Notes: generated from the letters alone by a model not told the origin. 64,000 nt of DNA from Methylocaldum marinum (GCF_003584645.1 NZ_AP017928.1:5097501-5161500), one strand, 5' to 3'. Positions 9,547 to 19,343 are shown, counted from the stretch's first letter. A program made the numbers and translations.

Positions 9547-10575
9547 ATGAACAAGAAGCCGACCATCGCTTTGGATGCCATGGGCGGCGATCACGGCCCC
9601 TCCGTGATCGTTCCGGCGGCTCTGGACAGTGCCGAAAGTAATCCCCACTTAAGGCTGATCTTTGTGGGCGATGAAAATGTACTTCGCCAACATATGGGAG
9701 ATGCGCTGACACGGCTCGGCGACCGGATTAGCCTTCATCACGCTTCCCAGACAGTTGAAATGCACGAGTCTCCAGCCAAGGCGCTTCGCGGCAAGAAGGA
9801 TTCATCCATGCGGGTTGCAATCGACCTGGTCAAGGAAGGGGTTGCAGACGCCTGCGTCAGTGCCGGGAATACCGGCGCGTTGATGGCGATCGCAAAATTT
9901 GTCCTCAAAACGATACCGGGAGTCGACCGGCCGGCGATAATCTCTGCCGTGCCGTCCATGGGGGGGCACACCCATGTGCTGGATCTCGGTGCCAATGTGG
10001 ATTGTTCGGCCGAACATCTCTATCAATTCGCGGTGATGGGTTACGAACTCGTGCGTGCGGTCGAGGATAAGGATAATCCGCGGGTGGGTTTGCTTAATAT
10101 CGGCGAAGAAGAAATAAAGGGAAACGAACAGGTCAAGGAAGCCGCCAAATTATTGGCTGGTGCCCACATCAATTTCATCGGCTACGTCGAAGGGAACGAC
10201 CTTTACTCGGGAAACGTGGATATCGTCGTGACTGACGGCTTTGTCGGCAATGTGGCGCTTAAAACCAGCGAGGGTCTCGCGAAAATGATCAATCATTCAA
10301 TCAAGCAGGCGTTCGGCAGGAATATTCTTGCCAAGCTCGCCGGATTGGCCGCTATGCCGGTACTACATTCCTTCAAAAGGCAATTCGATCACCGCCGTTA
10401 TAATGGCGCAAGCCTCTTGGGGCTACGCGGCATCGTGATCAAGAGTCACGGAAACGCCGATCGTCTGGCCTTCGCGAATGCCATCGGCATTGCGGTCAAG
10501 GAAGTCGAAAAGGCCGTCCCGAGCCGTATCGGCGAGCGCATAGCGGAAATTTTCGCTGAGAGGAAAACCGCGTGA
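9547..10575 (+). CDS. plsX: Phosphate acyltransferase PlsX
   Basis: PlsX converts acyl-ACP to acyl-phosphate at the start of phospholipid synthesis. The 342-residue protein has the family start TIALDAMGGDHGPSV. It also contains ESPAKALRGKKDSSM, CVSAGNTGALMA and VVTDGFVGNVALKTSEG. Its last bases overlap the fabH start by four (gtga), so the two genes are translationally coupled. Confidence 0.97.
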   Translation: MNKKPTIALDAMGGDHGPSVIVPAALDSAESNPHLRLIFVGDENVLRQHMGDALTRLGDRISLHHASQTVEMHESPAKALRGKKDSSMRVAIDLVKEGVADACVSAGNTGALMAIAKFVLKTIPGVDRPAIISAVPSMGGHTHVLDLGANVDCSAEHLYQFAVMGYELVRAVEDKDNPRVGLLNIGEEEIKGNEQVKEAAKLLAGAHINFIGYVEGNDLYSGNVDIVVTDGFVGNVALKTSEGLAKMINHSIKQAFGRNILAKLAGLAAMPVLHSFKRQFDHRRYNGASLLGLRGIVIKSHGNADRLAFANAIGIAVKEVEKAVPSRIGERIAEIFAERKTA

Positions 10576-11537
10576 GACGGTACTCTCGGATTCTCGGAAC
10601 CGGCGGCTACCTCCCCGAAACCATTCTCACGAACGATCAAATTGCGGAGACTGTCGATACCTCGGATGCCTGGATCATCGAGCGTACCGGTATTCGCGAG
10701 CGCCGCATCGCCGGAAAGCACGAGACTGCTTCCAGCATGGCGGAGTTTGCCGCGCGTCAGGCTTTGGAATCGGCAGAGATCGAAGCGGGAACAATCGATC
10801 TCGTCATTGTTGCGACGTGTACACCTGATCGAGTCTTTCCAAGTACCGCCTGCTTGTTGCAACAGCGGCTAAATGTCCGGGATTGTGCGGCGTTTGACGT
10901 TCAGGCGGCGTGTTCCGGGTTCATCTACGCTCTCAGTATTGCCGACCAGTATGTCAGGGCCGGCAGTGCCCGGCGGGTTTTGGTCGTAGGCAGCGAAGTC
11001 ACCTCGCGGATCATCGACTGGTCGGATCGCTCGACCTGCATTCTTTTCGGCGATGGTGCCGGTGCGGTCGTGCTCGAAGCGGCGGACGAGCCGGGAATCC
11101 TGAGTACACATATCCATTCCGACGGGCAGTATCAGGATTTGCTGTACGTTCCTAACCGCAACGGATTGCGGAACAGTGAAGAAGATGACCAATTCTTGAA
11201 GATGCAGGGTAATGAGGTATTCAAAATTGCCGTAAATACCTTGGGGCGCATCGTGGATGAGACCTTGGCCGCCAATAATCTTCAGAAATCGGATATTCAC
11301 TGGTTGGTGCCCCACCAAGCGAATATACGCATTATTGCCGCTACGGCAAAAAAGCTGCAAATGCCCATGGGTCGTGTGGTGATGACGATCGAGAAGCAAG
11401 GCAACACATCGGCGGCCTCGGTGCCTCTCGCTTTGAACGAAGCGATTCGGGATGGACGGATTCAGCGCGGTCAGATGGTTTTGATGGAAGCTTTCGGCGG
11501 CGGTTTTGCATGGGGTTCGGCTCTCATCCGGTACTAG
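10572..11537 (+). CDS. fabH: 3-oxoacyl-ACP synthase III FabH
   Basis: FabH condenses acetyl-CoA with malonyl-ACP to start fatty-acid synthesis. The Cys-His-Asn catalytic triad is intact: C114 in AACSG, H248 in PHQAN and N278 in QGNTS. The C-terminal GGGFAWGSALIRY is typical. The length of 321 residues is normal. The start is GTG, overlapping plsX by four bases. Next to fabD, fabG, acpP and fabF, its role is clear. Confidence 0.97.
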   Translation: MRRYSRILGTGGYLPETILTNDQIAETVDTSDAWIIERTGIRERRIAGKHETASSMAEFAARQALESAEIEAGTIDLVIVATCTPDRVFPSTACLLQQRLNVRDCAAFDVQAACSGFIYALSIADQYVRAGSARRVLVVGSEVTSRIIDWSDRSTCILFGDGAGAVVLEAADEPGILSTHIHSDGQYQDLLYVPNRNGLRNSEEDDQFLKMQGNEVFKIAVNTLGRIVDETLAANNLQKSDIHWLVPHQANIRIIAATAKKLQMPMGRVVMTIEKQGNTSAASVPLALNEAIRDGRIQRGQMVLMEAFGGGFAWGSALIRY

Positions 11538-11545
11538 GGTAATTT

Positions 11546-12502
11546 ATGTCTACAAATCTCGTCGACAACGGCTTGGCCGTTGTTTTTCCAGGACAAGGTT
11601 CCCAGTCCGTAGGGATGTTGTCGGATTTGGCAGAGAAGAATGCCGAAGTGGGATTCACCTTTCGGATCGCTTCCGAAGTGCTCGGCTACGATCTTTGGGA
11701 TTTGGTGCGGAACGGCCCCGAAGAAAAGCTTAATTTGACGCAGTATACCCAGCCGGCGATGCTGGCTGCTGATGTTGCGGCGTGGCGAGTTTGGTCAAAA
11801 GGAACTTCTGCGAGGCCTGCCTGGATGGCTGGTCATAGCTTGGGTGAATATGCTGCTCTGGTATGTTCGGGAGCTTTGGCTTTTGAAGATGCGGTTCGGC
11901 TTGTGGCCGAGCGCGGACGGCTGATGCAGGAAGCGGTGCCGCCGGAAACCGGAGCGATGGCTGCAATTTTGGGCTTGAGCGACACCCAGGTCGTCGAGGT
12001 TTGCGCCAAGGCATCGACCGAAACGGAGGTTGTCGCGCCGGCCAACTTCAATGCGCCCGGCCAAATCGTGATCGCAGGCCATCAGCCAGCCGTGGCGCGG
12101 GCTATCGAACTGGGTAAGGCGGAGGGGGCAAAGCGCGCCGTACTTTTGCCGGTCAGCGTGCCATCTCATTGTCCGTTGATGAGAAGTGTTGCGGAGAAGA
12201 TTCACGAAATGCTGGCCGAAACGGCTGTCAAAATCCCACCGATTGCAGTCGTCCATAACGTCGATGTCCAGTCCCATTCGGCGCCGGAGGTCATTCGGGC
12301 GGTTTTGGAAAAGCAGGTATATAGCCCGGTTCGCTGGGCCGAGTCAATTCTATTCATGTCCCAGCAGGGCGTTAGCCGATTTGTCGAATGCGGTCCCGGT
12401 CGGGTTCTCAGCGGTTTGAACAAGAGAATCGTTCCCGCATGCAGAACCGAAGCCGTTTTCGATCGGAATTCTTTGGTTAAGGCATTGGAGCTTGTTCAAT
12501 GA
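11546..12502 (+). CDS. fabD: Malonyl-CoA:ACP transacylase FabD
   Basis: FabD loads malonate onto ACP. The 318-residue protein has the FPGQGSQ motif, the active serine S98 in GHSLGEY and the catalytic histidine H208 in VPSHCPLM. It starts eight bases after fabH and its end overlaps the fabG start by four bases (atga). Confidence 0.97.
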   Translation: MSTNLVDNGLAVVFPGQGSQSVGMLSDLAEKNAEVGFTFRIASEVLGYDLWDLVRNGPEEKLNLTQYTQPAMLAADVAAWRVWSKGTSARPAWMAGHSLGEYAALVCSGALAFEDAVRLVAERGRLMQEAVPPETGAMAAILGLSDTQVVEVCAKASTETEVVAPANFNAPGQIVIAGHQPAVARAIELGKAEGAKRAVLLPVSVPSHCPLMRSVAEKIHEMLAETAVKIPPIAVVHNVDVQSHSAPEVIRAVLEKQVYSPVRWAESILFMSQQGVSRFVECGPGRVLSGLNKRIVPACRTEAVFDRNSLVKALELVQ

Positions 12503-13236
12503 CGTCTAAAGTCGCTGTTGTAACCGGGGCCAGTCGGGGAATCGGACGCGCCATCGCTTTGCGTCTGGCGAAGGATGGGCATACCGTCATAGGCACGGCA
12601 ACCGGCGAGTCCGGCGCTGACGCTATTTCCGCGGCTCTGGCCGAAGGCGGATTTCATGGCAGAGGTATGGTGCTGGACGTGGCCGAGTCCGATTCGGTCG
12701 AGCAATTTTTCAAAGCGGTGAATGAGGCGTTCGGCGCCCCGCTTATTTTGGTCAATAACGCCGGAATAACGCGAGACAACTTGCTAATGCGAATGAAAGA
12801 CGAGGAATGGGATGACATCATCCGTACGAACCTGTCCTCGGTTTACCGCATGTGTAAAGCCGCTCTGCGTGGAATGATGAAGGCCCGAGATGGTCGAATG
12901 ATCAATATTACCTCTGTCGTCGGAGCGATGGGGAATGCCGGGCAGACCAATTATGCGGCCGCTAAGGCCGGAATTATCGGCTTTACCAAATCGCTCGCCA
13001 GAGAAGTCGGATCTCGGAATATTACCGTCAACGCTGTAGCACCGGGATTCATTGATACCGACATGACACGCGCACTGCCCGAAGAAAACCGAAAAGCGCT
13101 GCTGGAGAACATTCCCTTGGCGCGATTGGGGGCCCCAGAGGAGGTGGCGGGCGCGGTGGCGTTCTTGTGTTCGGATGACTCAGCCTACATTACGGGCGAA
13201 ACCCTACACGTGAACGGCGGCATGCACATGGCATGA
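12499..13236 (+). CDS. fabG: 3-oxoacyl-ACP reductase FabG
   Basis: This short-chain dehydrogenase reduces 3-oxoacyl-ACP with NADPH. The cofactor motif TGASRGIG is at residues 9-16, NNAG at 86-89, and the catalytic S139, Y152 and K156 are present in the usual spacing. The length of 245 residues is standard. It overlaps fabD by four bases, and 148 bases separate it from acpP. Confidence 0.97.
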   Translation: MTSKVAVVTGASRGIGRAIALRLAKDGHTVIGTATGESGADAISAALAEGGFHGRGMVLDVAESDSVEQFFKAVNEAFGAPLILVNNAGITRDNLLMRMKDEEWDDIIRTNLSSVYRMCKAALRGMMKARDGRMINITSVVGAMGNAGQTNYAAAKAGIIGFTKSLAREVGSRNITVNAVAPGFIDTDMTRALPEENRKALLENIPLARLGAPEEVAGAVAFLCSDDSAYITGETLHVNGGMHMA

Positions 13237-13384
13237 TTCCGTGCATCTCCGGGTAGAATGCATTCGCTAATGACTTGAGCAGGCAACGTTTTTCTTTTTC
13301 GAGAAAAGTCTTGTATTCACCGGGTTTCAAATTAAAATTTCCCGACTCACCAATACTAGAGAAAACAGCTGAGGATATAAAACG

Positions 13385-13615
13385 ATGAGTGATGTAGCAG
13401 AGCGTGTTAAGAAGATCGTGGCTGAGCAATTAGGCGTAAAAGAAGAAGTCTCCAATGAAGCTTCTTTCGTCGACGATCTCGGCGCCGATTCCTTGGACAC
13501 GGTCGAACTGGTGATGGCCTTGGAAGAAGAGTTTGAATGTGAGATTCCCGACGAAGACGCGGAAAAGATCACCACTGTCCAGCAAGCGATAGACTACATC
13601 GAAAGCCACATCTGA
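13385..13615 (+). CDS. acpP: Acyl carrier protein
   Basis: The 76-residue acidic protein carries the 4'-phosphopantetheine attachment site S36 in GADSLDTVE. The ATG follows a gagga ribosome-binding site. ACP is made in large amounts; the 148-base gap upstream could hold its own promoter, and a hairpin follows the gene. Confidence 0.98.
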   Translation: MSDVAERVKKIVAEQLGVKEEVSNEASFVDDLGADSLDTVELVMALEEEFECEIPDEDAEKITTVQQAIDYIESHI

Positions 13616-13627
13616 TTTGATCCCGCC

Positions 13628-13672
13628 GCCCCGCAAGGTTTTCGGCTTGGCGGGGCAGGAATGTCTTTGTTA
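13628..13672 (+). terminator. Hairpin after acpP, possible partial terminator
   Basis: gccccgcaag (13628-13637) can pair with cttggcggggc (13646-13656) with one unpaired base. Only a short, interrupted T-rich stretch follows (tgtctttgtt). This could end part of the acpP transcripts and so give more ACP than FabF. It is a judgement from the folding pattern only. Confidence 0.5.
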
Positions 13673-13698
13673 GTTTACACCCCGCTAAGGAACATAGA

Positions 13699-14940
13699 TT
13701 GAGTAGAAGGCGCGTGGTCGTTACCGGACTTGGCGCAGTGTCGCCCGTCGGGTTAACGGTGAGTGATTCCTGGCGAAACGTGCTCGACGGCAGAAGCGGT
13801 ATTGCACCCATCGAGTATTTTGACGTTTCTGATTTTTCGACCCGTTTCGGCGGAAGTGTCAAGGGATTCGATATTACCCGGTATATTCCCGAAAAAGAGG
13901 CCAAGAAAATGGATGTTTTCATCCATTACGGGCTTGCGGCAGGCTGCGACGCGTTCGAGGATTCGGGGCTTGAAGTTACTGCAGAAAACTCGGAGCGGAT
14001 TGGCGTGGCCATTGGTTCCGGCATCGGCGGTATCACGGGAATCGAGAACGGACATAACGCTTTCTTGAAGGGCGGACCACGGAGAATTTCTCCGTTCTTT
14101 GTACCCAGCAACATCATCAACATGATCTCGGGCAATGTCTCCATCAGGTTCGGGCTGAAAGGCCCGAACTTCGCCATCGTTACCGCTTGCACGACGGGCA
14201 CTCACAATATTGGGGAAGCTGCGCGCGTAATTCAATACGGCGATGCAGATGTCATGCTCGCCGGCGGTGCCGAGATGGCGACATCGCCGACATCCTTGGG
14301 AGGGTTTGCTTCGGCGCGGGCTTTGTCCCGGCGGAACGACGATCCGGTGCGGGCCAGTCGTCCCTGGGATAAAGACCGGGACGGTTTCGTATTGAGCGAT
14401 GGCGCCGGAGTCTTAGTTTTGGAAGAGCTGGAACACGCCAAAAAGCGTGGCGCCCGGATCTATGCCGAACTGATCGGTTACGGCATGAGCGCCGATGCCT
14501 ATCATATGACTCAGCCGCCGGAAGGTGGCGAAGGTGCGGCGCGTTGCATGCGCAATGCGCTGAGGGATGCAGGCATCGATCCGAGCCGGATCGATTACAT
14601 CAATGCTCACGGAACCTCGACGCCGGCCGGTGATATCGCGGAAACTCGGGCGATCAAATCCGTACTCGCCGATCACGCTTATAAAACCCCGGTCAGTTCG
14701 ACGAAGTCCATGACCGGTCATATGCTGGGCGCTGCCGGTGGCATTGAGGCGATATTTTCGGTATTGGCGCTCAGAGATCAGTTGATTCCGCCGACCATCA
14801 ACCTGGATAATCCGGATCCGGAATGCGATCTCGATTACGTTCCCCATACGGCGCGTCAGACGAAGCTGGACATTGTCATGTCGAACTCGTTCGGCTTTGG
14901 TGGCACGAACGGTACGTTGATTTTCAAAAAGTACAATTAA
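13699..14940 (+). CDS. fabF: 3-oxoacyl-ACP synthase II FabF
   Basis: FabF elongates acyl-ACP. The catalytic residues C164 (TACTTG), H304 (NAHGTSTP) and H341 (TGHMLGAAG) are present in a 413-residue protein. The start is a TTG placed seven bases after aagga; no ATG fits the family N-terminus RRRVVVTGLG. It lies 83 bases after acpP, and a terminator follows it, so it ends the fatty-acid block. Confidence 0.96.
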   Translation: MSRRRVVVTGLGAVSPVGLTVSDSWRNVLDGRSGIAPIEYFDVSDFSTRFGGSVKGFDITRYIPEKEAKKMDVFIHYGLAAGCDAFEDSGLEVTAENSERIGVAIGSGIGGITGIENGHNAFLKGGPRRISPFFVPSNIINMISGNVSIRFGLKGPNFAIVTACTTGTHNIGEAARVIQYGDADVMLAGGAEMATSPTSLGGFASARALSRRNDDPVRASRPWDKDRDGFVLSDGAGVLVLEELEHAKKRGARIYAELIGYGMSADAYHMTQPPEGGEGAARCMRNALRDAGIDPSRIDYINAHGTSTPAGDIAETRAIKSVLADHAYKTPVSSTKSMTGHMLGAAGGIEAIFSVLALRDQLIPPTINLDNPDPECDLDYVPHTARQTKLDIVMSNSFGFGGTNGTLIFKKYN

Positions 14941-15001
14941 TTTTCCATTTGATGGATGGATCCCCTTGTCTTTGACGGCAAGCGGACAGGCATGTACATA
15001 G

Positions 15002-15025
15002 AGCACGCAACCGCGTGCTTTTTGT
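15002..15025 (+). terminator. Rho-independent terminator after fabF
   Basis: agcacgc (15002-15008) pairs with gcgtgct (15013-15019) and runs into tttttgtt. The stem is short but clean. It separates the fatty-acid genes from pabC. Confidence 0.75.
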
Positions 15026-15085
15026 TATCTTGGGGCAGGTTTATTGGGTTCGCCGATTTAAGATTGTCGAGTGGTTGCGGCGTGT

Positions 15086-15928
15086 ATGACGACTCTGGTA
15101 AACGGCCAGCCGACACATTGCGTGGAGGTGGCAGATCGTGGCTTCCAGTATGGGGACGGTACATTCACCACAATCGTGGTTCGTCAAGAACTACCTTTGT
15201 TTTTTGCATTGCACCTTGCTCGTCTTGAGCGTGACTGTCAAAAACTTTTCATTCCTTTTCCCGGAAAGGACAGTCTAGAGGTGGATGCGCGGAAACTGTG
15301 TGCAGCGCATCCGAAAGGGGTGTTGAAGATACAGATTAGCCGGGGAATCGGAGGGCGAGGTTACCGAATTCCGGAATTTCCCCAGGTTACTCGGGTCCTG
15401 AGTATGCATCCTCTGCCGGATTATCCGCCCGATTTACGGAAAATCGGCGTCGCAACCCGGCTTTGCAAGAGCCGGTTGGGTATAAATCCCGCCTTGGCCG
15501 GCATCAAGCACATGAATCGTCTGGAACAGATTCTTGCGCGTGCGGAGTGGAATGGCGAGGAGATTCGGGAAGGCCTTATGCTGGATGCCGATGGCTACGT
15601 CATCGAAGGCACGATGAGCAATGTGTTCCTCATTAAGAAAGGCGTTTTGTATACGCCGAAAATCGACCGCTGCGGTGTCGCCGGAGTCATGCGGGGAATA
15701 ACGATTGCGACCGCTCTGGAGCACGGTATTGACGTGCTGGAGTCGCGTGTTACGCTCGAAGAACTTGACGCCGCCGACGAGGTGTTTCTAACGAACTGCG
15801 TGATTGGATTATGGCCAGTCAGCCGATACGAGCATCGAACCTATGGCGTGGGACCAATTACACAAGAGATTGATCGATGGCTAAGGATGAAGGCGGAAAA
15901 CGAGTTGGTCGCGGCGCGCAACGACTGA
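15086..15928 (+). CDS. pabC: Aminodeoxychorismate lyase PabC
   Basis: PabC is a PLP enzyme that makes p-aminobenzoate for folate. The PLP lysine is K141 in AGIKHMNRLEQ, and the cofactor and substrate segments DRGFQYGDG and EGTMSNVF are present. I chose the ATG giving MTTLVNGQ (280 residues); a GTG 15 bases upstream is possible. The end overlaps mltG by 52 bases. The order fabF-pabC-mltG-tmk-holB is shared with E. coli. Confidence 0.93.
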   Translation: MTTLVNGQPTHCVEVADRGFQYGDGTFTTIVVRQELPLFFALHLARLERDCQKLFIPFPGKDSLEVDARKLCAAHPKGVLKIQISRGIGGRGYRIPEFPQVTRVLSMHPLPDYPPDLRKIGVATRLCKSRLGINPALAGIKHMNRLEQILARAEWNGEEIREGLMLDADGYVIEGTMSNVFLIKKGVLYTPKIDRCGVAGVMRGITIATALEHGIDVLESRVTLEELDAADEVFLTNCVIGLWPVSRYEHRTYGVGPITQEIDRWLRMKAENELVAARND

Positions 15929-16914
15929 TCGGAACTGTCGTCATCGCCGCCAGTTTTCTGATCGGGTGGTTGTGGATGGATTATCGGCGGGCGCTGGACA
16001 GCCCGTTAGGGCTGAAGAGTCCGGCTGTTTTCGAAATAGCCAAGGGCGAAAGCCTGGCACGCATCACTGCCAGACTCTCCCAGCAGAGAATCGTATCCAA
16101 CCCGATTTGGTTCCGGGTTCGGGCCTACCTGGACGGTTCGGCCAGACGTTTGAAATACGGTGAATATGAAATTCCGCCCGGAATGACACTTCGGGAGGTG
16201 CTCACGCTGTTTGTCGCGGGCAAGGTTCGCCAATACCCCGTTACGCTGGTGGAGGGATGGACATTCCGGCAGGTGTTGAACGCCCTGGGTCAAACGCCTC
16301 CTTTAAGAAGGCTGGCAACCGGCAAACCTCACCGCGAGATTATGCAGATGATCGGAGCACCCGACGAGCAGCCGGAGGGACGCTTCTATCCGGACACTTA
16401 TTACGTAACGAAAGGGACGACGGATATCGATGTACTAAAGCGGGCCCACCGAAAAATGCAGGCGGTACTTGATCAGGAGTGGGCCAATCGCGCTGAAGGG
16501 CTTTCTTATGCTACGCCGTATGAGTCGTTGATCCTGGCTTCGATCATCGAGAAGGAAACGGCGCGTGCGGATGAGCGTCCCCATATCGCCGGGGTGCTCA
16601 TCCGACGTTTGGCCAAAGGCATGCTGTTGCAAACGGATCCGACGATCATTTACGGTTTGGGCAATAATTTTTCAGGAAATATTCGGAAAGAGGACTTGCG
16701 AAAAGATACGCCTTATAACACCTACGTCCATTCCGGGCTACCGCCCACCCCGATAGCTATGCCGGGTCTCGATTCGATCCGGGCAGCGCTGCATCCTGCG
16801 ACCGGAGATAGTTTGTACTTTGTCGCTCGTGGGGACGGTACACATATCTTTTCCAATAATTTGGAAGACCATCGGCACGCGGTCGAACAGTTTCAAATGC
16901 ACCGACATGATTAG
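15877..16914 (+). CDS. mltG: Endolytic murein transglycosylase MltG
   Basis: MltG is anchored in the inner membrane and cuts nascent glycan strands, setting their length. A single N-terminal membrane segment is at about residues 16-34. The catalytic glutamate E225 lies in SIIEKETA. YPDTYYV and LQTDPTIIYGL are family motifs. The length of 345 residues fits. The start lies inside pabC; no later in-frame start keeps the membrane anchor. Confidence 0.95.
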   Translation: MAKDEGGKRVGRGAQRLIGTVVIAASFLIGWLWMDYRRALDSPLGLKSPAVFEIAKGESLARITARLSQQRIVSNPIWFRVRAYLDGSARRLKYGEYEIPPGMTLREVLTLFVAGKVRQYPVTLVEGWTFRQVLNALGQTPPLRRLATGKPHREIMQMIGAPDEQPEGRFYPDTYYVTKGTTDIDVLKRAHRKMQAVLDQEWANRAEGLSYATPYESLILASIIEKETARADERPHIAGVLIRRLAKGMLLQTDPTIIYGLGNNFSGNIRKEDLRKDTPYNTYVHSGLPPTPIAMPGLDSIRAALHPATGDSLYFVARGDGTHIFSNNLEDHRHAVEQFQMHRHD

Positions 16915-17527
16915 AGGAAAATTCATTACCTTAGAAGGTGGGGAGGGGGTGGGCAAAACCACCAATCTGGATTTCATCCGAAATTACCTCCAGCAGTCCG
17001 GAATTCAGTTTCTCGTCACCCGTGAACCCGGAGGAACGCCCATAGGCGAAGCCATTCGCCGGCTGGTGATCGATTCGCAAGGCATAAGCGCGCAGGCGGA
17101 ACTCCTGCTGATGTTCGCCGCTCGCGCCCAACACATCGAAGAAGTCATAGAGCCCGCGCTGACTGAGGGTATCTGGGTCGTTTGCGACCGGTTTACCGAT
17201 GCCAGCTATGCGTACCAGGGCGGCGGCCGAGGAATAGACCCCAAGGTGATTCGATTTCTCGAAGGGTGGTTGCAGAAAGGGCTAGAACCCGATCTCACGT
17301 TACTGTTCGACGCTCCCGTGGAGATCGGACTCGATCGGGCCAGAAGCAGGGGGAGCCTCGACCGGTTCGAAACCGAAATGCCGGCTTTCTTCTCCCGGGT
17401 CAGGGAAACGTATCGCGATCTGGCCCGACAGTGGCCTCACCGCATCAAGCTGCTGGACGCAACACAGTCGCTGGTGGATGTCCAGGCCGAAATCGCGAAG
17501 CATCTGGACGAATTGCGTCACACCTGA
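16907..17527 (+). CDS. tmk: Thymidylate kinase
   Basis: Tmk phosphorylates dTMP to dTDP. The 206-residue protein begins with GKFITLEGGEGVGKTT, the P-loop at residues 11-18. It also has TREPGGTPIGE and DRFTDASYAYQGGGR. The ATG overlaps mltG by eight bases; an upstream in-frame start lies deep in mltG and adds non-family sequence. Its stop shares one base with the holB start. Confidence 0.96.
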   Translation: MIRGKFITLEGGEGVGKTTNLDFIRNYLQQSGIQFLVTREPGGTPIGEAIRRLVIDSQGISAQAELLLMFAARAQHIEEVIEPALTEGIWVVCDRFTDASYAYQGGGRGIDPKVIRFLEGWLQKGLEPDLTLLFDAPVEIGLDRARSRGSLDRFETEMPAFFSRVRETYRDLARQWPHRIKLLDATQSLVDVQAEIAKHLDELRHT

Positions 17528-18540
17528 TGACAGCAGTAACCGACGGTATTCGTTATCCTTGGCTCGACGGGGCCTGGCAAAGGCTGAACGCTTATTTGGC
17601 CGTTCAGAGGCTGCCGCAGGCCTTGTTGATCCACGGCATCGAAGGGATCGGGAAAACCTATCTGGCCGAGATCTTCGCACAAAAACTACTGTGCAAGAAC
17701 CCGGGAAACTTCGCGTGTGGCGTTTGTGCCGGATGCCGGCTCTTTCTCGCCGGAACCCACCCGGATTTCCTGAAGCTAGAGCCGGAGGACCGTGGAAAGC
17801 AGATCGCCGTGGACGCAGTCCGGCACCTGATCGCGAATCTTTCGCTCAAGCCGCAGTATGGTGGTTATCGCATAGTCGTGTTTTGCCAGGCGCATCAACT
17901 GAATATCAGCGCTGCCAATGCGCTTTTGAAGACCTTGGAGGAACCGGGCGAAAAGACTGTCATGTTGCTACTGACCGATATGCCTGCCGCTCTGCCGACG
18001 ACCATTTTCAGCCGTTGCCAGCGGTTGCCGATCGCGCTTCCGGACACTGCCGGCGTCAGTCGATGGCTGGAGGCGCAGGGTACCGGCGCCGCCACGGCTT
18101 CGTTGTTGGCTGCCGCGGGGCACGCTCCGTTGAAGGCATTGGCACTAGCCGGATCGGAAGTCGTGGAACAAAGGCGAATAGCATTTTCGGAGTACATGGA
18201 TGTGGCATTTCGGCGTCGAGACCCGGTTTCTCTCGCGGAACACTGGTCGACCTTGGGTTATGAAGATTTGGTCGACTGGCTCATATCATGGACGATCGAC
18301 CTGATTCGCCTCCGCAGCGTGCCAGGCTGTTCCCGCCTGGAAAATCCGGATTTGTCCGAGGGCTTGCAGGCTCTCGTCCGTCGACTACACTTGAAGAGCT
18401 TGTTCGAATTCTTGGATTTATTGCTGCAGGCCAAGCGGGTGTTGAACGGCCAAGTCAACCGACTCCTGCTGTTGGAGGAGCTTTTGATTCATTGGGAGCA
18501 ACTCGGACGTTCGCCGCGAGCGGATCGGGATCTATCGTGA
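17527..18540 (+). CDS. holB: DNA polymerase III delta' subunit
   Basis: The delta' subunit is part of the clamp loader. The 337-residue protein has the P-loop HGIEGIGKT (36-44), zinc cysteines at 56, 64, 67 and 70, and ALLKTLEEPGEKT in the sensor region. I chose the ATG that overlaps the tmk stop (tgatg); the frame is open further upstream but that part is an artefact of reading tmk in another frame. Confidence 0.94.
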   Translation: MTAVTDGIRYPWLDGAWQRLNAYLAVQRLPQALLIHGIEGIGKTYLAEIFAQKLLCKNPGNFACGVCAGCRLFLAGTHPDFLKLEPEDRGKQIAVDAVRHLIANLSLKPQYGGYRIVVFCQAHQLNISAANALLKTLEEPGEKTVMLLLTDMPAALPTTIFSRCQRLPIALPDTAGVSRWLEAQGTGAATASLLAAAGHAPLKALALAGSEVVEQRRIAFSEYMDVAFRRRDPVSLAEHWSTLGYEDLVDWLISWTIDLIRLRSVPGCSRLENPDLSEGLQALVRRLHLKSLFEFLDLLLQAKRVLNGQVNRLLLLEELLIHWEQLGRSPRADRDLS

Positions 18541-18893
18541 GTGCCACTGAAAACAAATTTCGCCAAGGTATTCTGTCTCTGACGATTCGGGACAAGAATG
18601 TTCTGTACTCCGCCTACATGCCATTCGTTAAGAACGGTGGGCTGTTCATTCCGACCAGCCGGACTTATGGTTTGGGCGAAGAAGTATTCATGTTGCTGAA
18701 TCTCATGGATGAACCCGAACGGATTCCGGTAGCCGGAAAGATTATCTGGATGACTCCCCAGGGTGCCGAGGGATCTCGTGCCGCCGGCATAGGCGTGCAG
18801 TTCAGCGATGAGGATGGCGGTTCCACCCGTGCCCGAATCGAAAATTATCTGGCCGGGAGCCTGGAGTCGCAGCGACCTACACATACGATGTAA
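18537..18893 (+). CDS. PilZ-domain protein next to holB
   Basis: A 118-residue PilZ protein starts with GTG overlapping the holB stop by four bases. In Pseudomonas and Xanthomonas the gene at this position encodes the type IV pilus protein PilZ, a non-canonical member that does not bind cyclic-di-GMP. The sequence has the PilZ-like GGLFIPTSRTYGLGEEVF and a C-terminal GIGVQFSDED. I see no clear RxxxR motif, which fits the non-binding type. In many genomes tatD follows; here it does not. Confidence 0.85.
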   Translation: MSATENKFRQGILSLTIRDKNVLYSAYMPFVKNGGLFIPTSRTYGLGEEVFMLLNLMDEPERIPVAGKIIWMTPQGAEGSRAAGIGVQFSDEDGGSTRARIENYLAGSLESQRPTHTM

Positions 18894-19076
18894 GTTCAAT
18901 AAACGCGTACCGAACTTCCGGTTTCGGCCTAAAGGTCCGAGTCGGTAGGCATTAATCGGCTGTCGACACACTGAGGATAGGCCCCCGGATCGCTTTTGGC
19001 GAGCGGCCTGCCGGAACAGGGCTAGAGCCGGCCCGACGCCTTCATTTTCCGGCCCTGATGCCGAGCCGAGCAAACA

Positions 19077-19343
19077 TTACTTACCAATCGGATTATCGGC
19101 TTTCCGTCTGATATCTTTGGCAGCCTGCTTAAGATCTTTGGTTCTCCGTTTAACGACGCGCAGCCAGTGGCGTGCCCACGCGAACTCGATTCCCAAAATC
19201 GCCAAGCCTAAAGGAATCAGCAGAAATGCTGGACCGGGCAGGACGATCAAGGCGATCCCGATCAGGGTTACTGTAGCTCCAGCCAATCCGATGACCACGC
19301 GCCGCGCCGTCTTATATGTTTTGACGAGGCCTGTCGGTGCCAT
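19077..19343 (-). CDS. Small PGPGW-family membrane protein
   Basis: The 88-residue protein has two closely spaced membrane segments (about 13-30 and 32-48) around the motif VLPGPAFLLIPLGLAILG. It has a basic cytoplasmic tail, TKDLKQAAKDIRRK. This matches the PGPGW/TIGR02611-like family, whose function is unknown. It stands alone on the minus strand, convergent with the pilZ gene. Confidence 0.75.
   Translation of the reverse strand: MAPTGLVKTYKTARRVVIGLAGATVTLIGIALIVLPGPAFLLIPLGLAILGIEFAWARHWLRVVKRRTKDLKQAAKDIRRKADNPIGK

Noticed and set aside
16820..16906. Upstream extension of tmk
   Set aside because: It lies inside mltG and puts non-family residues before the conserved GKFITLEGGEG start.
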